A stretch of 64,000 bases of DNA from Candidatus Binataceae bacterium (GTDB lineage Bacteria > Desulfobacterota > Binatia > Binatales > Binataceae), in assembly GCA_035294265.1 (NCBI GenBank), contig DATGLK010000030.1, positions 1 through 64,000 of the forward strand. The letters are read 5' to 3'. The notes below the pieces were generated by a model. It made no database searches, was not told where the DNA came from, and saw only the letters and a program-made list of their open reading frames with translations. Below, in pieces: positions 33,223 through 42,816 of the stretch (the first letter of the stretch is position 1; each line of letters begins with the position of its first letter). The translations under genes and the position numbers were made by a program.

Positions 33223-34637
33223 GCGCGTGGACTGGCCGTAGGTTGGGATTAACCGCCGCACTGCTGGTCTGGGCGGCGCCCGCGCACGCCGCCTCTGGCG
33301 CGGCCAATCCAGCGCTGGACTTGAATATGGCCTGGGTGCTGCTCGCCGGCTTCCTGGTGATGTTCATGCAGGTCGGCTTTGCGATGCTGGAGACCGGCTT
33401 CACGCGGGCCAAGAACGCGCTTCATACCATGGCCATGAACCTGATCATTTATCCAATCGGGATCATCGGCTTCTTCTTCACCGGCTATGCGCTGCTGATG
33501 GGCGGTGTGAGCCGGTTCCCTTCGCTGGAAACCACCCTCCTGCCCCATCGCGAGCTTACCTTGCACCTGTTTGCTCATCCCTTCGGGCTGCTGGGGCTGA
33601 GCAAGTTTGCCCTGATGGGGGTAGCGGGCGACCCCGGCGTCTTGGCGATGTTTCTGTTCACGGCGGTCTTCATGGACACCGCCGCCACCATACCAACCGG
33701 AGCGATGGCGGAGCGCTGGAAGTTTTCCGCCTTTGCCATCTATGGCCTGTTCATGTCGATGTTTCTCTACCCGCTTTATGGCAACTGGGTGTGGGGCGGC
33801 GGCTGGCTGGCCCAGTTGGGCGCCAATTTTGGCCTGGGTCACGGGCAAGTGGATTTCGCTGGTTCGGCCGTGGTCCACCTCACGGGCGGAGTGACTGCGT
33901 TGGCCGGAACCTTGGTCTTGGGCCCGCGCATTGGGCGCTTCAAACGCGATCGGGTGGTAGGAGCAATGCCCGGGCATAACCTGCCCATGGCGTTAGCGGG
34001 CACCCTGATCCTGGCCTTCGGCTGGTTCGGCTTCAATTGCGGCTCAACCCTGGCCGCCAGCGACCCCCGCATCGCGCTGATCGCGGTCAACACGCTACTG
34101 GCCAGCGCCGCCGGTGCGCTGGCGGCGTTGTTGTTTGCCTGGCATCGCTTCCACAAGCCCGATGTCGCACTGGCCTGCAACGGGCTGCTGGGCGGCCTGG
34201 TTGCGATTACCGCGCCCTGTGCTTTCGTCTCGCCTCCGGCCGCGCTGCTGGTGGGCTTGATTGCGGGCTTGGTCGTGGTGGGCACGGTGGTGGTGCTGGA
34301 GTTGCATCTGGGGGTCGATGATCCGGTGGGCGCGATCGCGGTGCATGGCGGCTGCGGGTTGTGGGGCGCGCTTGCCCTGGGGCTGTTCGCCGACGGTACG
34401 TACGGCGTCGGTTGGAACGGGGTAGCCGGGCCGGTACGCGGCCTGCTGTTTGGCGATAGCGGTCAGTTACTGGCGCAAGGGATCGGGGTAGCGACCAATG
34501 CGCTGGTCATATTCCCGTTAGCCCTGCTGTTTTTTTCGATTATCGAACGCACCATCGGCAACCGGGTCGCGGCGGAAGTGGAATGGTCGGGATTAGACGC
34601 GTTAGAGATGGGCAGCGAGGCTTATCCAAAAAATTAA
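33219..34637 (+). CDS. amt: Amt/Mep/Rh-family ammonium transporter
   Basis: A 472-residue transporter with a likely cleaved signal sequence (ALLVWAAPAHAASG) and 11 helices. The pore twin histidines match E. coli His168 and His318: FAGSAVVHLTGGVTALAG and GAIAVHGGCGLWGALALG. VGFAMLETGFTRAKNALHTM is the conserved helix-1 region, and FAWGFNCGS-like FGWFGFNCGS is present. The start ATG 33219 overlaps the kinase stop; the frame runs further upstream only inside the kinase gene. No glnK/PII gene lies beside it, unusual for Amt. A stable hairpin begins at its stop codon. Confidence 0.94.
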   Translation: MSAWTGRRLGLTAALLVWAAPAHAASGAANPALDLNMAWVLLAGFLVMFMQVGFAMLETGFTRAKNALHTMAMNLIIYPIGIIGFFFTGYALLMGGVSRFPSLETTLLPHRELTLHLFAHPFGLLGLSKFALMGVAGDPGVLAMFLFTAVFMDTAATIPTGAMAERWKFSAFAIYGLFMSMFLYPLYGNWVWGGGWLAQLGANFGLGHGQVDFAGSAVVHLTGGVTALAGTLVLGPRIGRFKRDRVVGAMPGHNLPMALAGTLILAFGWFGFNCGSTLAASDPRIALIAVNTLLASAAGALAALLFAWHRFHKPDVALACNGLLGGLVAITAPCAFVSPPAALLVGLIAGLVVVGTVVVLELHLGVDDPVGAIAVHGGCGLWGALALGLFADGTYGVGWNGVAGPVRGLLFGDSGQLLAQGIGVATNALVIFPLALLFFSIIERTIGNRVAAEVEWSGLDALEMGSEAYPKN

Positions 34638-34656
34638 ACGCTCACGCCGAGCGTTT
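34636..34656 (+). terminator. intrinsic-terminator-like hairpin after amt
   Basis: Perfect 8-base arms AAACGCTC and GAGCGTTT with loop ACGCC, starting at the amt stop codon. Only three T residues follow the arm before G-rich sequence, so termination strength is uncertain. Confidence 0.5.
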
Positions 34657-34808
34657 GGGCTCGCTCACCAACAATGGTATGGTGCCAGCACCGATAGCAG
34701 CTTGAGCGACTTTAACTGGCCTGCACTTGAGACCGGGCGGAAGTTTCGCGCAAGGTCTTAGCGGCTGCGATTCTTTCACGCGCCGGCGGATTGCGCATTA
34801 AGGAAGCG

Positions 34809-35459
34809 ATGGCGATTCGAGTCGTATTGGTCGATGACCATACCCTGATTCGGCAGGGCCTCGGCCACATCTTGCACAGCCATGAGATTGAGGTCGCGGG
34901 CGAGGCCGGTACCGGAGCCGAAGCTCTCGCCGCGATTCAGGCCACCCAGCCTGACGTCGCCATTATCGACGTGGCTCTACCCGATGCCAGTGGAGTGGAA
35001 GTGGCACGCGAAGTGCGCCGGTTGTCGCCGCGCACCCGCATCTTGATGCTCAGCATCCATACCGAGGCGGAATTCGTACGGCGCGCGCTGGAGGCGGGCG
35101 CTTCGGGTTATCTGCTCAAGGACGCGATCGAGGAAGACCTGGTGCGCGGCGTGCATGAAGTGGCGGCGGGAGAAAGCTTTTTCAGCCCACGCATCGCCTC
35201 GATGTTGGCCGCCGGCTATCGCGATCCGAGCGCGCGACAACCCGATCCGCTCACTCCCCGCGAGCGCCAGGTACTGCACGGCATCGCGCGCGGCAAGACC
35301 ACCAAGGAGCTGGCCAACGAACTGCATCTGGCGCCCAGCACGGTGGAGACTCATCGCCGCCGCATCATGCGCAAGCTTGATGTACACAACGCCGCCAGCT
35401 TGACTCTGTACGCGATCCGCTCGGGCGTGCTGCCGGTAGCGGCGCCACCCCGTCGTTGA
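34809..35459 (+). CDS. NarL/FixJ-family response regulator (LuxR-type HTH)
   Basis: A 216-residue regulator; ATG 34809 with AGGA just upstream is preferred over the frame start at 34791. The receiver has acidic pocket VVLVDDHTLIRQG, phospho-acceptor in AIIDVALPD (Asp near residue 54) and KDAIEED after the conserved lysine. The C-terminal DNA-binding part is LTPRERQVLHGIARGKTTKE and APSTVETHRRRIMRKLDVH. No sensor kinase is adjacent, so it is an orphan within this window. Confidence 0.92.
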   Translation: MAIRVVLVDDHTLIRQGLGHILHSHEIEVAGEAGTGAEALAAIQATQPDVAIIDVALPDASGVEVAREVRRLSPRTRILMLSIHTEAEFVRRALEAGASGYLLKDAIEEDLVRGVHEVAAGESFFSPRIASMLAAGYRDPSARQPDPLTPRERQVLHGIARGKTTKELANELHLAPSTVETHRRRIMRKLDVHNAASLTLYAIRSGVLPVAAPPRR

Positions 35460-35611
35460 TCGCGCACCATCGTACTTGCTTTCGGATACGCTTGGTTACT
35501 CGTTTTTTCTCCGCAAAATCCTAGCCGCTTGGTGTTCGTCGCGAAGCCTCTTGGGGCTAGCGTGGATCGCCTAAGTGAACCGGCCCGCGAGGGTCGGAGC
35601 GGGAGGAAGAG

Positions 35612-36052
35612 ATGGAGATTATCGATCGCCTCGAAGAATCGTTGCCCGGTAGGTTTGAACCCGACACCCTGCTGCCCGCGCAGTTTTATGAAATGCTCAA
35701 ACGCCACTACGCGCTGGAGGGGGAACGCAAGCTGATGTTCGCGGTGCTTGAGGACGCGGTCGAATGTTACCTCAAGAACATGAATGCTCGCTCGCGCAAG
35801 CAGCGGGTGCTGTTTTATGAAGCGCAAAGCTGGATCAATGCCCGTAACAAGGTCGGCCTATTCGCTTATGAAACCCTGTGCGAGGCCCTCAACATCGACG
35901 CCGGAGCTTTGCGCCGAGCCTTGGAGCGGCGGCGAGTTAGGCGGCAAAGCGGTAGCCTGCGCGCACCCTTGTCTCCCCGGCGTGAGGCTGCCCTCCGCGA
36001 GCATTCCGACACCCCGGGCTGGAGCAATGGTGGCGCGGCCGCTCAAATCTGA
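35612..36052 (+). CDS. conserved-looking hypothetical protein, 146 residues
   Basis: ATG 35612 follows GGAGG closely. The first 105 residues are helical (QFYEMLKRHYALEGERKLMF, LEDAVECYLKNMNARSRKQR, LFYEAQSWINARN), then FAYETLCEALNIDAGALRRA, which looks like a short DNA-binding or winged helical turn. The tail is low in complexity. I believe similar proteins are common in deltaproteobacterial-type genomes but have no assigned role; this is memory, not a search. It is convergent with the ETF:quinone oxidoreductase gene. Confidence 0.65.
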   Translation: MEIIDRLEESLPGRFEPDTLLPAQFYEMLKRHYALEGERKLMFAVLEDAVECYLKNMNARSRKQRVLFYEAQSWINARNKVGLFAYETLCEALNIDAGALRRALERRRVRRQSGSLRAPLSPRREAALREHSDTPGWSNGGAAAQI

Positions 36053-36148
36053 ACCGCGACGAGGACCGCAAGCGGTTGAGCCACTGCCGCCGAGCCACTG
36101 CAATCGATGGCCTGCGCGCGCGCTGCGGGGAGCGCGCGCGAGAAGCCC

Positions 36149-38242
36149 TCATTCAGCGGAAGGCGTGTGCGCGGGCACGCTAGCGTCGGCGACCAATTCC
36201 ACCAAGTCGCGCACCCGAAGTTTTTCCTCCAAGCCCTGCGCTTTGACCGCATCGGTCAGCATGGTCATGCAAAACGGGCAGCCGGTGGCGATGGTCTCCG
36301 ACTGCCCGGCTCGCAGTTGTTCCAAGCGGGCCGCATTGATGCGATGGGGCCCGGCTTCTTCCTTCCAAAAGCAGCCACCCCCCGCACCGCAACAATAAGT
36401 ACGATTTCGCGACTGCTCGATCTCGGCCTGCTCGCTGCCCGGAAGCGAAGCCAAAACCTCGCGCGCCCCCGTCCATTTGCGGTCATGGCGAGCCATGAAG
36501 CAGGGATCGTGGTAGGTGACACGCCCGGTGGTTGCGCGCGCGGGCTTGAGCCGATGGGTCGCGATTAGTTCGGCTATGAACTCGGCCTCGTGCACGACCT
36601 CGTAACCCACCGAGCCAAAGTCGGGATATTCCTTTTTGAGGTTGTGATAGCAATGGGGGCACTGGGTCACGATGCGGGCCGGGCGGTAGCGATTAAGCGT
36701 CTCGAGATTTTGCTGAGCCATTGCAGCGTATAGATATTCGTTACCCAGGCGACGCGCCGGATCGCCGGTGCATGACTCCTCAGTGCCCAGGATTGCGAAG
36801 CGTACCCCCGCTTGTTTCATCAGGCGGGCGAAAGCGCGCGAGACACGCTGGTTGCGCTCATCGTACGAACCTGCGCAGCCGACCCAGTACAATACTTCCA
36901 GCGCCGCCGGATCTTTGACCTCGGTCATCTGCGTCACATCCAGGCCGGCCGCCCACTCAGCGCGCTTCTCCTGGGCCAGCCCCCAGGGATTACCTTGCAC
37001 TTCGATCCCGCGAAAAGCGGCGGTGGCTTCACTGGGGAAGCGACTTTCCATCAACACCAGATGACGGCGCATATCGACGATGCGCTGGATGTGCTCGATT
37101 CCCACCGGGCAACCCTCTTCGCACCAACCGCAGTTGGTGCAATCCCAAATCGCCGGCTCGGTGGCCACTTGCGTGATCAGATCGGCGCGCGGCGCGCTGG
37201 CGGAGGTGGCCCTGCTGAGTAGCGCGGGCGCGACTGCCAGAAGGTGCTCGCGCTGGGCAATCACCAGATGCTTGGGATTGAGCGCTTTACCGGTGGTGGC
37301 GGTCGGACAGTTGATTGTGCAACGACCGCATTCCAAGCAGGAGGCCATGTCGAGCAACTGCTTTTTGGAATACTGCTCGATGCGCGAGACCCCAAAGGTG
37401 TCGGCATGCTCGAAGTCGAGGATCGGAGCCAAGCGGCCACGCGGTCCTAGATTGCGTAAATAAAGATTGACCGGTGCAAAAGCGAAGTGGCGCAGCTTGG
37501 AGAAAGGGAAGGCGAACAGCAGACCATATACCAGCAGCATGTGAGTCAGCCACAGCCCGCGGTGAAAGCCCGCGCCCGCGTCCAGCGCGCCTTCAAGCGC
37601 GCCGAGGCGGCGCCCCAGATACGCCCATTCTGTGAAGCCCGGATGGGTGGCGTTGATGCGTGCCCCTTCCAACATCAGGCCGCTCAGGGTTACCAGCCCC
37701 AGCATCAAGAGCGGATACCAGTAGCCCAAGCGGTTTTCCAGATTATCGAGCATGCGATCGGCACGCGGCTGATCGAGCAGGGGGGGACGAATCAAAAACC
37801 GGCGCGCGCTGGCGGCCAGCGTGGCCCCGAGCACCATCAGAAAGAAGGTGTCCATGAAAGCTTTGAACACCAGGTAGAACTCACCGTAGTAAAAATAAAA
37901 GGGGAATCCCAAGCGCTCAAACAACAGTCGCACATCGCTGTTGATCATGACGATGGTCGTGCCGCAGAGCAGGCCCACGAAGCCAACGATCATCGCATAA
38001 TGAATACAGCCCCAGGACTCGCGCACGACCGCGCCTTGCCCCACCCCCTCGCGCAATGCCAGCCACAGCCGCCGGCGCGGCTGGTCGCGGCGCGGCGCGC
38101 CGGCCGCACCCAGCGCGATGCGCCGGTACCAATAGGCGCCAGCGTAAACGCACGCCGCCATCAGCGCGGCCAACAGCAGGTACATCGCGACGATAAAGGA
38201 GGTGGGAACATTCCATAAAATCTGGCGGGTCACCTGATGCAT
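36149..38242 (-). CDS. membrane FeS/haem b ETF:(mena)quinone oxidoreductase (HdrD/NarI-like)
   Basis: About 697 residues. The N-terminal third has some six membrane helices like NarI/DsrM, which bind b haem and quinone. A ferredoxin domain follows (CLECGRCTINCP and CTNCGWCEEGCP), then two CCG domains (VGCAGSYDERNQR ... TQCPHCYHNLKKEYPDFG and HDPCFMARHD ... CCGAGGGCFWKEE). This order matches the enzymes called EMO/FadF that oxidise reduced ETF and reduce menaquinone during acyl-CoA oxidation. ATG 38242 has AGGG about seven bases upstream; ATG 38248 and TTG 38275 are alternatives. etfB-etfA lie 2 kb away, supporting the role. Confidence 0.88.
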   Translation of the reverse strand: MHQVTRQILWNVPTSFIVAMYLLLAALMAACVYAGAYWYRRIALGAAGAPRRDQPRRRLWLALREGVGQGAVVRESWGCIHYAMIVGFVGLLCGTTIVMINSDVRLLFERLGFPFYFYYGEFYLVFKAFMDTFFLMVLGATLAASARRFLIRPPLLDQPRADRMLDNLENRLGYWYPLLMLGLVTLSGLMLEGARINATHPGFTEWAYLGRRLGALEGALDAGAGFHRGLWLTHMLLVYGLLFAFPFSKLRHFAFAPVNLYLRNLGPRGRLAPILDFEHADTFGVSRIEQYSKKQLLDMASCLECGRCTINCPTATTGKALNPKHLVIAQREHLLAVAPALLSRATSASAPRADLITQVATEPAIWDCTNCGWCEEGCPVGIEHIQRIVDMRRHLVLMESRFPSEATAAFRGIEVQGNPWGLAQEKRAEWAAGLDVTQMTEVKDPAALEVLYWVGCAGSYDERNQRVSRAFARLMKQAGVRFAILGTEESCTGDPARRLGNEYLYAAMAQQNLETLNRYRPARIVTQCPHCYHNLKKEYPDFGSVGYEVVHEAEFIAELIATHRLKPARATTGRVTYHDPCFMARHDRKWTGAREVLASLPGSEQAEIEQSRNRTYCCGAGGGCFWKEEAGPHRINAARLEQLRAGQSETIATGCPFCMTMLTDAVKAQGLEEKLRVRDLVELVADASVPAHTPSAE

Positions 38243-38433
38243 TTGCATTGCCCTATCAAGCTCGGCCCCAGACAAGCAAGCTCCGGGATGGCTTGAGGCC
38301 TGGCCCGGCCTCGGTAAGCGCCGACGGCTTAAAGCTCTTCCTGCCGATACCGTTTATCTACTCAACAATTTGCTCTGGCTGGTTTCGATCTGTATAAATC
38401 TCCATCAGCTCGGATGCAGAGTTGGTTTTTTCG

Positions 38434-40062
38434 ATGAAATCAGATCCGGTCGTGATTCACCATTGGGGTTGGCTTGGGTTGGGGTGGTTGCCGCTGGCCT
38501 GTTTGCTGGCACTAACCGGCGGTGGCTGCGGCGGCAACAGCAACTCGACGCCGGCACCAACGCCTACACCAGCACCGCCCGCCCCCTTTAACGCCAGCAA
38601 GAACGAAGGCTTGTTGCTGGGCGCGCAAACCGTGATCGACTATCCCACTCTCAGCGCCGGCACCACTACTGGTCTAGACAGCTTTTACAGCGGGGTAGTT
38701 TGCGGGGGTCTGAGTGCGCAGGATTGCACGACCAACGAAACCAATCTAAATACCGCACAGTTTGGCAACTTCAACCTGGCAGCCAATCCGATCGGCAAAA
38801 ACCCGCTGGGAATCGCCACGGTGACGGCGGCAAAGCTTGACTATATCGCCATCAACGTCGATCAGACCGCGTTGCAGGTTTCCGGCGGGGTCCTGGTTCC
38901 CAATGTCAACCCGGCCTCGCTCAAAGGGCTGATTCTGTATTTCCACGGCACCACCGTCGATCGCTCTTACGTACCCTCCAACTTCACCCCGCTGAGCAAT
39001 ACCAGCAGTTATACTGACGGCACGATGCTGGCGGCGACTTGGGCCTCGCAGGGTTATGTGGTGGTGATGCCCGACTATATCGGCTTGGGTGACGACACCG
39101 CTCATGTCCATCCTTACGTAGTCTATCCAGGCACTAACGCCCAGAGCGGGCTGGCGATGGTCAAGGCGGCGCGCGCGTACCTGGCCAACTCCTTCAATAT
39201 CGACGGCACACTGCCTTTTTACCTCAGCGGCTATTCCGAAGGCGGCGCCTACGCACTACAGGCCGAGCATATGATGCAGAGCAACCCGCTCTATGCTTCG
39301 AGCTTGAACGTAACGCTCAAAAAGACGGTGCCATTGTCGGGTTTCTTCGACCTGTCGGGGGTTGGACTGCCCTACCTGTTCGACAACATCAGCGCAACCA
39401 ACAACAATTGGTACTCGCTCAATCCCACGATTTCGGCGCTGAGCAAGCCCTATCTCAGTGCTTATCTCGTGTTGAGCTTCGCCGCCTATTCGGGCATTTC
39501 ACCGGCCGCGATTTTAGCCCCTGACTCTTACAATTGTCCTGCCAGCAGCAGCACTTGCGGCGCCAGCAACAACCTCACCGGGCTTTATTTCACCGCGCCG
39601 CAAAGTGCCGGCTACAATCAGCAGGTGGCCCTGCTCAGCTACGCTCTGGCAACCACCACAGGCTGGAGCACGAGCAACAATGCGATCACGCCGCTGTTGA
39701 CCCAGGCTTACGCGACGGCCCTGCAAAACCAAGATCCCGGTAATCCACTCTACCGGCAACTGACCAGCGCCAATACCTACCAATTTACGCCCACGACGCC
39801 GATTACCCTGGCCTCGCTGGAGCAAGACTCGGTGGTAACGCGCAAGAATTCCGACACCGCCTTCACCTACTTCACTCAGCAGAACCCCCAGGGCCCTTAC
39901 CAGGAAGAGCTGGTGAACAACAACAACTTTCTGGTGGCCAGTGGCTTGGGCGTGGACTACCTGAGCTCAGGGCTCACCGCGGGCAGCTCACCAGTGGATC
40001 ACTTGACCGAGCTGCCCTTCATGAGCGTGCTGATATTGAACGAATTCAACCTCGCTCCGTAA
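38434..40062 (+). CDS. secreted alpha/beta-hydrolase, lipase/esterase-like lipoprotein
   Basis: A 542-residue protein from ATG 38434. The signal peptide ends in a glycine-rich ALTGGGCGG, probably a lipoprotein cysteine, followed by a Thr/Pro linker. The hydrolase domain has oxyanion-hole sequence LILYFHGTTVD and nucleophile elbow LSGYSEGGAYA (GxSxG). Asp and His of the triad are expected later (one candidate is SPVDHLTELP near the end). Many NN/SS/TT residues are typical of secreted enzymes. It likely cleaves esters or lipids outside the cell, delivering acids to the ETF-linked pathway beside it. It is divergent from the quinone oxidoreductase gene and convergent with etfA. Confidence 0.82.
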   Translation: MKSDPVVIHHWGWLGLGWLPLACLLALTGGGCGGNSNSTPAPTPTPAPPAPFNASKNEGLLLGAQTVIDYPTLSAGTTTGLDSFYSGVVCGGLSAQDCTTNETNLNTAQFGNFNLAANPIGKNPLGIATVTAAKLDYIAINVDQTALQVSGGVLVPNVNPASLKGLILYFHGTTVDRSYVPSNFTPLSNTSSYTDGTMLAATWASQGYVVVMPDYIGLGDDTAHVHPYVVYPGTNAQSGLAMVKAARAYLANSFNIDGTLPFYLSGYSEGGAYALQAEHMMQSNPLYASSLNVTLKKTVPLSGFFDLSGVGLPYLFDNISATNNNWYSLNPTISALSKPYLSAYLVLSFAAYSGISPAAILAPDSYNCPASSSTCGASNNLTGLYFTAPQSAGYNQQVALLSYALATTTGWSTSNNAITPLLTQAYATALQNQDPGNPLYRQLTSANTYQFTPTTPITLASLEQDSVVTRKNSDTAFTYFTQQNPQGPYQEELVNNNNFLVASGLGVDYLSSGLTAGSSPVDHLTELPFMSVLILNEFNLAP

Positions 40063-40073
40063 GGCGCGGGGTT

Positions 40074-40097
40074 GGGCTGCCATCCGCGGCTCAGCCC
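40074..40097. terminator. possible bidirectional hairpin between hydrolase and etfA genes
   Basis: Arms GGGCTG (40074-40079) and CAGCCC (40092-40097) flank CCATCCGCGGCT in the 28-base gap between convergent genes, reaching into the etfA stop region. No clear U-tract on either strand. Confidence 0.35.
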
Positions 40098-41062
40098 TTC
40101 TTGAGCTTGGCGATTTCTTGAGTCAGTTCGGGGACCGCGGCAAAAAGGTCGGCGACCAAGCCATAGTCGGCAACATTGAAGATCGGCGCCTCGGGATCCT
40201 TGTTGATCGCGGCAATCACCTTGGAATCCTTCATCCCGGCTAAGTGCTGAATAGCGCCCGAGATACCCACCGCCAGATAGAGGTCGGGTGCCACCACTTT
40301 ACCGGTCTGTCCGACCTGTAGATCGTTGGGCACGAAACCGGCGTCCACCGCTGCGCGGCTGGCCCCCATCGCGGCGCCCAGCACGTCGACCAGCGGCTCC
40401 AACACTAGCTTGAAATTCTCGCCCGAGCGCAACCCGCGTCCGCCCGACACGACGATCCTGGCCTCGGTGAGTTGAGGGCGGTCGTTTTTGGTTTGGTTGA
40501 ACCCGATGTACTCCATCTTCAACTGCTCGGCCTTGAGTTCCACCGCCACGGTTTCGATCGGCGCGGCCGTCGCGCCGGGCTGCGCAGGCTCGAAGGCGGT
40601 CGCGCGCACGGTGACGACTTTGCGCGGACCCTCCAGCTCGATCGCGGCCAGGACATTGCCGGCATACATCGGGCGAATCAGCGTTCCGTCGGTTTCGATC
40701 GCCACGATGTCGGAGGCCATCGGCGCATTCAGGCGCGCCGCTAGCCGCGGCATCAAATCCTTGCCGCGCGCGGTTGCGGTCGCCAGCAAATATTCGGCGT
40801 CGACCTGCTCGGCAACAGCGGCCAGGGCTTGGGCATAAGCATCAGCAAGATAATTTTTAAGCGCGGGGTGTTGCACCGCCAGCAGCTTGCACCCGTATTG
40901 TGCCAGCCCGGGACACAAGGCGGCGATGTCCTCGCCTAAAATCGCGGCCAGGCATTGGCTGCCGATGCGCTCGGCCAAAATCGCTCCGGCCTGTAACGCG
41001 ACCAGAGTCGATTTGGGAAATTGGCAGTGGTGATGCTCGGCAAAAACTACGACATTGCCCAT
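40091..41062 (-). CDS. etfA: electron transfer flavoprotein alpha subunit
   Basis: 323 residues, the normal length. The C-terminal FAD domain shows the signature [20 protein letters not shown] and [20 protein letters not shown] with SGGRG before it. The N-terminal half ([17 protein letters not shown]) is the usual Rossmann-like domain. With EtfB it forms the heterodimer that takes electrons from acyl-CoA or similar dehydrogenases and hands them to the membrane oxidoreductase at 36-38 kb. It starts 43 bases after etfB stops. Confidence 0.97.
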   Translation of the reverse strand: MGNVVVFAEHHHCQFPKSTLVALQAGAILAERIGSQCLAAILGEDIAALCPGLAQYGCKLLAVQHPALKNYLADAYAQALAAVAEQVDAEYLLATATARGKDLMPRLAARLNAPMASDIVAIETDGTLIRPMYAGNVLAAIELEGPRKVVTVRATAFEPAQPGATAAPIETVAVELKAEQLKMEYIGFNQTKNDRPQLTEARIVVSGGRGLRSGENFKLVLEPLVDVLGAAMGASRAAVDAGFVPNDLQVGQTGKVVAPDLYLAVGISGAIQHLAGMKDSKVIAAINKDPEAPIFNVADYGLVADLFAAVPELTQEIAKLKKG

Positions 41063-41105
41063 GGGCTTGTACTTCTTCGGGAAAGATGGATTAAAAGCGT
41101 CTAAA

Positions 41106-41855
41106 TCAGATAAGCTTAGCTTCGCCGTGCAGTAGCCTGACCATTTCCTGAACCGATTCTAGTTTGCGCCCGGCTTGGCGTTTGGGTGGAGCGCTCAGAC
41201 GTTTAATCCGCAGCCGCGGGGTGAGATCGACGCCCAAAGTACTCGCCGCGACCTCCTGTAACTCCTTGCGCCGGGCTTTCATGATTCCTGGCAACGACGC
41301 ATAGCGCGGCGTATTGAGTCGCAGGTCGGTGGTAATCACGCCCGGCAGGGAGAAGCCGACTTGCTCCAGGCCGCCATCGACTTCGCGCGTGACCGTGCAG
41401 CGCCCATCCTCCAATTCGACCTTGGATGCAAAAGTGGCCTGCGGCCACCCCAGCATTTCGGCCAACATCTGACCGGTCTGGTTGGCGTCGTCGTCAATGG
41501 CTTGTTTGCCGACAATGACGAGGTCGGGATGCTCTTGCTTAACTACGGCCGCGATCAGCCGAGCGATGGCGAGCGAGTCCAGATCCTGGTCGCTCAGGAT
41601 GAGCTTGGCGCGGTCCGCGCCCATCGCCAGGCCGGTGCGCAGTTGTTCCTGCCAGGCGCTGGTTCCGATCGCCAGCAGGAGCACTTCGCCCTGGCCCAGG
41701 CGCTCCTTGATTCGCAGCCCTTCTTCGATCGCGATTTCGTCAAACGGATTGACCACCCACTTGATGTTTTCGGTGACGATCCCCGAGCCGTCGGGGCGCA
41801 CGCTAATGGTCGTGGCGGGATCGGGGACCCGCTTGAGCGGCACCAGGATTTTCAC
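41106..41855 (-). CDS. etfB: electron transfer flavoprotein beta subunit
   Basis: 249 residues from GTG 41855, chosen because it gives the family start MKILVPLKRVPDP and has AAGG upstream; a TTG at 41888 would add an atypical N-terminus. AMP-binding and recognition-loop motifs are visible: VNPFDEIAIEEGLRIKE, LAIGTSAWQEQLRTGLAMGA, VGKQAIDDDANQTGQMLAEM, and LPGVITTDLRLNTPRYASLP, the recognition loop contacting partner dehydrogenases. No acyl-CoA dehydrogenase is present in the window, so the electron donor is unknown. Confidence 0.97.
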   Translation of the reverse strand: MKILVPLKRVPDPATTISVRPDGSGIVTENIKWVVNPFDEIAIEEGLRIKERLGQGEVLLLAIGTSAWQEQLRTGLAMGADRAKLILSDQDLDSLAIARLIAAVVKQEHPDLVIVGKQAIDDDANQTGQMLAEMLGWPQATFASKVELEDGRCTVTREVDGGLEQVGFSLPGVITTDLRLNTPRYASLPGIMKARRKELQEVAASTLGVDLTPRLRIKRLSAPPKRQAGRKLESVQEMVRLLHGEAKLI

Positions 41856-41954
41856 CGTTTCACCCTTTCGGCCCTTGTTAATGGCCAATTAACTTAGCTG
41901 GCGCGCACCTCTCACGAAAGCGGGCGCTTGCAACGTTGCCTACCGCGCCCGCGC

Positions 41955-42737
41955 TCACTCCTTGTAGCCTAGCCGTTGGGACAGATCACTGCCCGCGTCC
42001 ATAATCGCCGGCACGATCTCGGCGATTATACGCTCCTCGGACAAACGGTAAGCGGGACCAGCCACTGCCAGCGAACCCACCACCGAGCGGGTGTAATCCC
42101 GGATCGGAACCGCGACCGAACAGACGTCTTCCAGGTACTCTCCACGATCGACGGCATAACCTTCGGCGGCCATAGCCCGAAGCTGTTCAACCAACGTCTG
42201 GCGGTCATGAAGCGTGCGCGTGGTGTGGCTGGGCAATTGCGCCGGTATCGTGGTGGTCAGCTCGTCCTCGGGAGCAAAGGCCAGGTAAACCTTGCCCGCA
42301 GCAGTGCAATACAGGGGCAGACACTGACCAATGGGCAGAGTAATCTTGACATGGCGGTCCTCGGGCTCGGCCGCCTCCAAAGGCACCACGCCCTCGCGGC
42401 GAATGATGCCGATGAAGGCGCTTTCACGGCATCTTCGAGAAAGCTCTGCCAGGATCGGGCGGGCCTGCCGCACCAAACCCATATGGTCGATGTACCAGCG
42501 ACCGAGGTTCAGACAACGGATGCCCAAGCGATAATTCTCCGTGGCCTTGTTCTGCTCGATATAGCCGCGCGCCTCCAAGGTCGCCAACAACCTGAAGACG
42601 TTGTTTTTATGCAACTTGAGTCGTTTGGATAGCTCGGTTACCCCCAGCTCGTCGACTTCGTTGGAGAATTGTTCCAAGACGTCCAGGGAATGAGCCACCG
42701 ACTGGATGACATAATTGGTTTTATCTCGGCGCATCAT
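41955..42737 (-). CDS. IclR-family transcriptional regulator
   Basis: 260 residues. The N-terminal winged helix-turn-helix is VIQSVAHSLDVLEQF ... LGVTELSKRLKLHKNNVFRL. The effector domain has LPLYCTAAGKVYLAF and the C-terminal AVPIRDYTRSVVGSLAVAGP. IclR proteins usually bind a small carboxylic acid and control catabolic genes. It lies 99 bases upstream of etfB on the same strand and opposite a VOC gene across a 256-base divergent region, so it probably regulates one or both. Confidence 0.93.
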   Translation of the reverse strand: MMRRDKTNYVIQSVAHSLDVLEQFSNEVDELGVTELSKRLKLHKNNVFRLLATLEARGYIEQNKATENYRLGIRCLNLGRWYIDHMGLVRQARPILAELSRRCRESAFIGIIRREGVVPLEAAEPEDRHVKITLPIGQCLPLYCTAAGKVYLAFAPEDELTTTIPAQLPSHTTRTLHDRQTLVEQLRAMAAEGYAVDRGEYLEDVCSVAVPIRDYTRSVVGSLAVAGPAYRLSEERIIAEIVPAIMDAGSDLSQRLGYKE

Positions 42738-42816
42738 CGGACGTTCTCTCTATCTTGTTCCATTAGGGCACGAATCCCCCACGGCAGCACCACTCAAGAC
42801 CCGCCAGTTCAATTTT

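Noticed and set aside
37487-38218. 243-codon plus-strand frame opposite the ETF:quinone oxidoreductase
   Set aside because: Shadow of the membrane-helix coding region; composition is Gln/Arg/Ala-rich and unlike the genes here.
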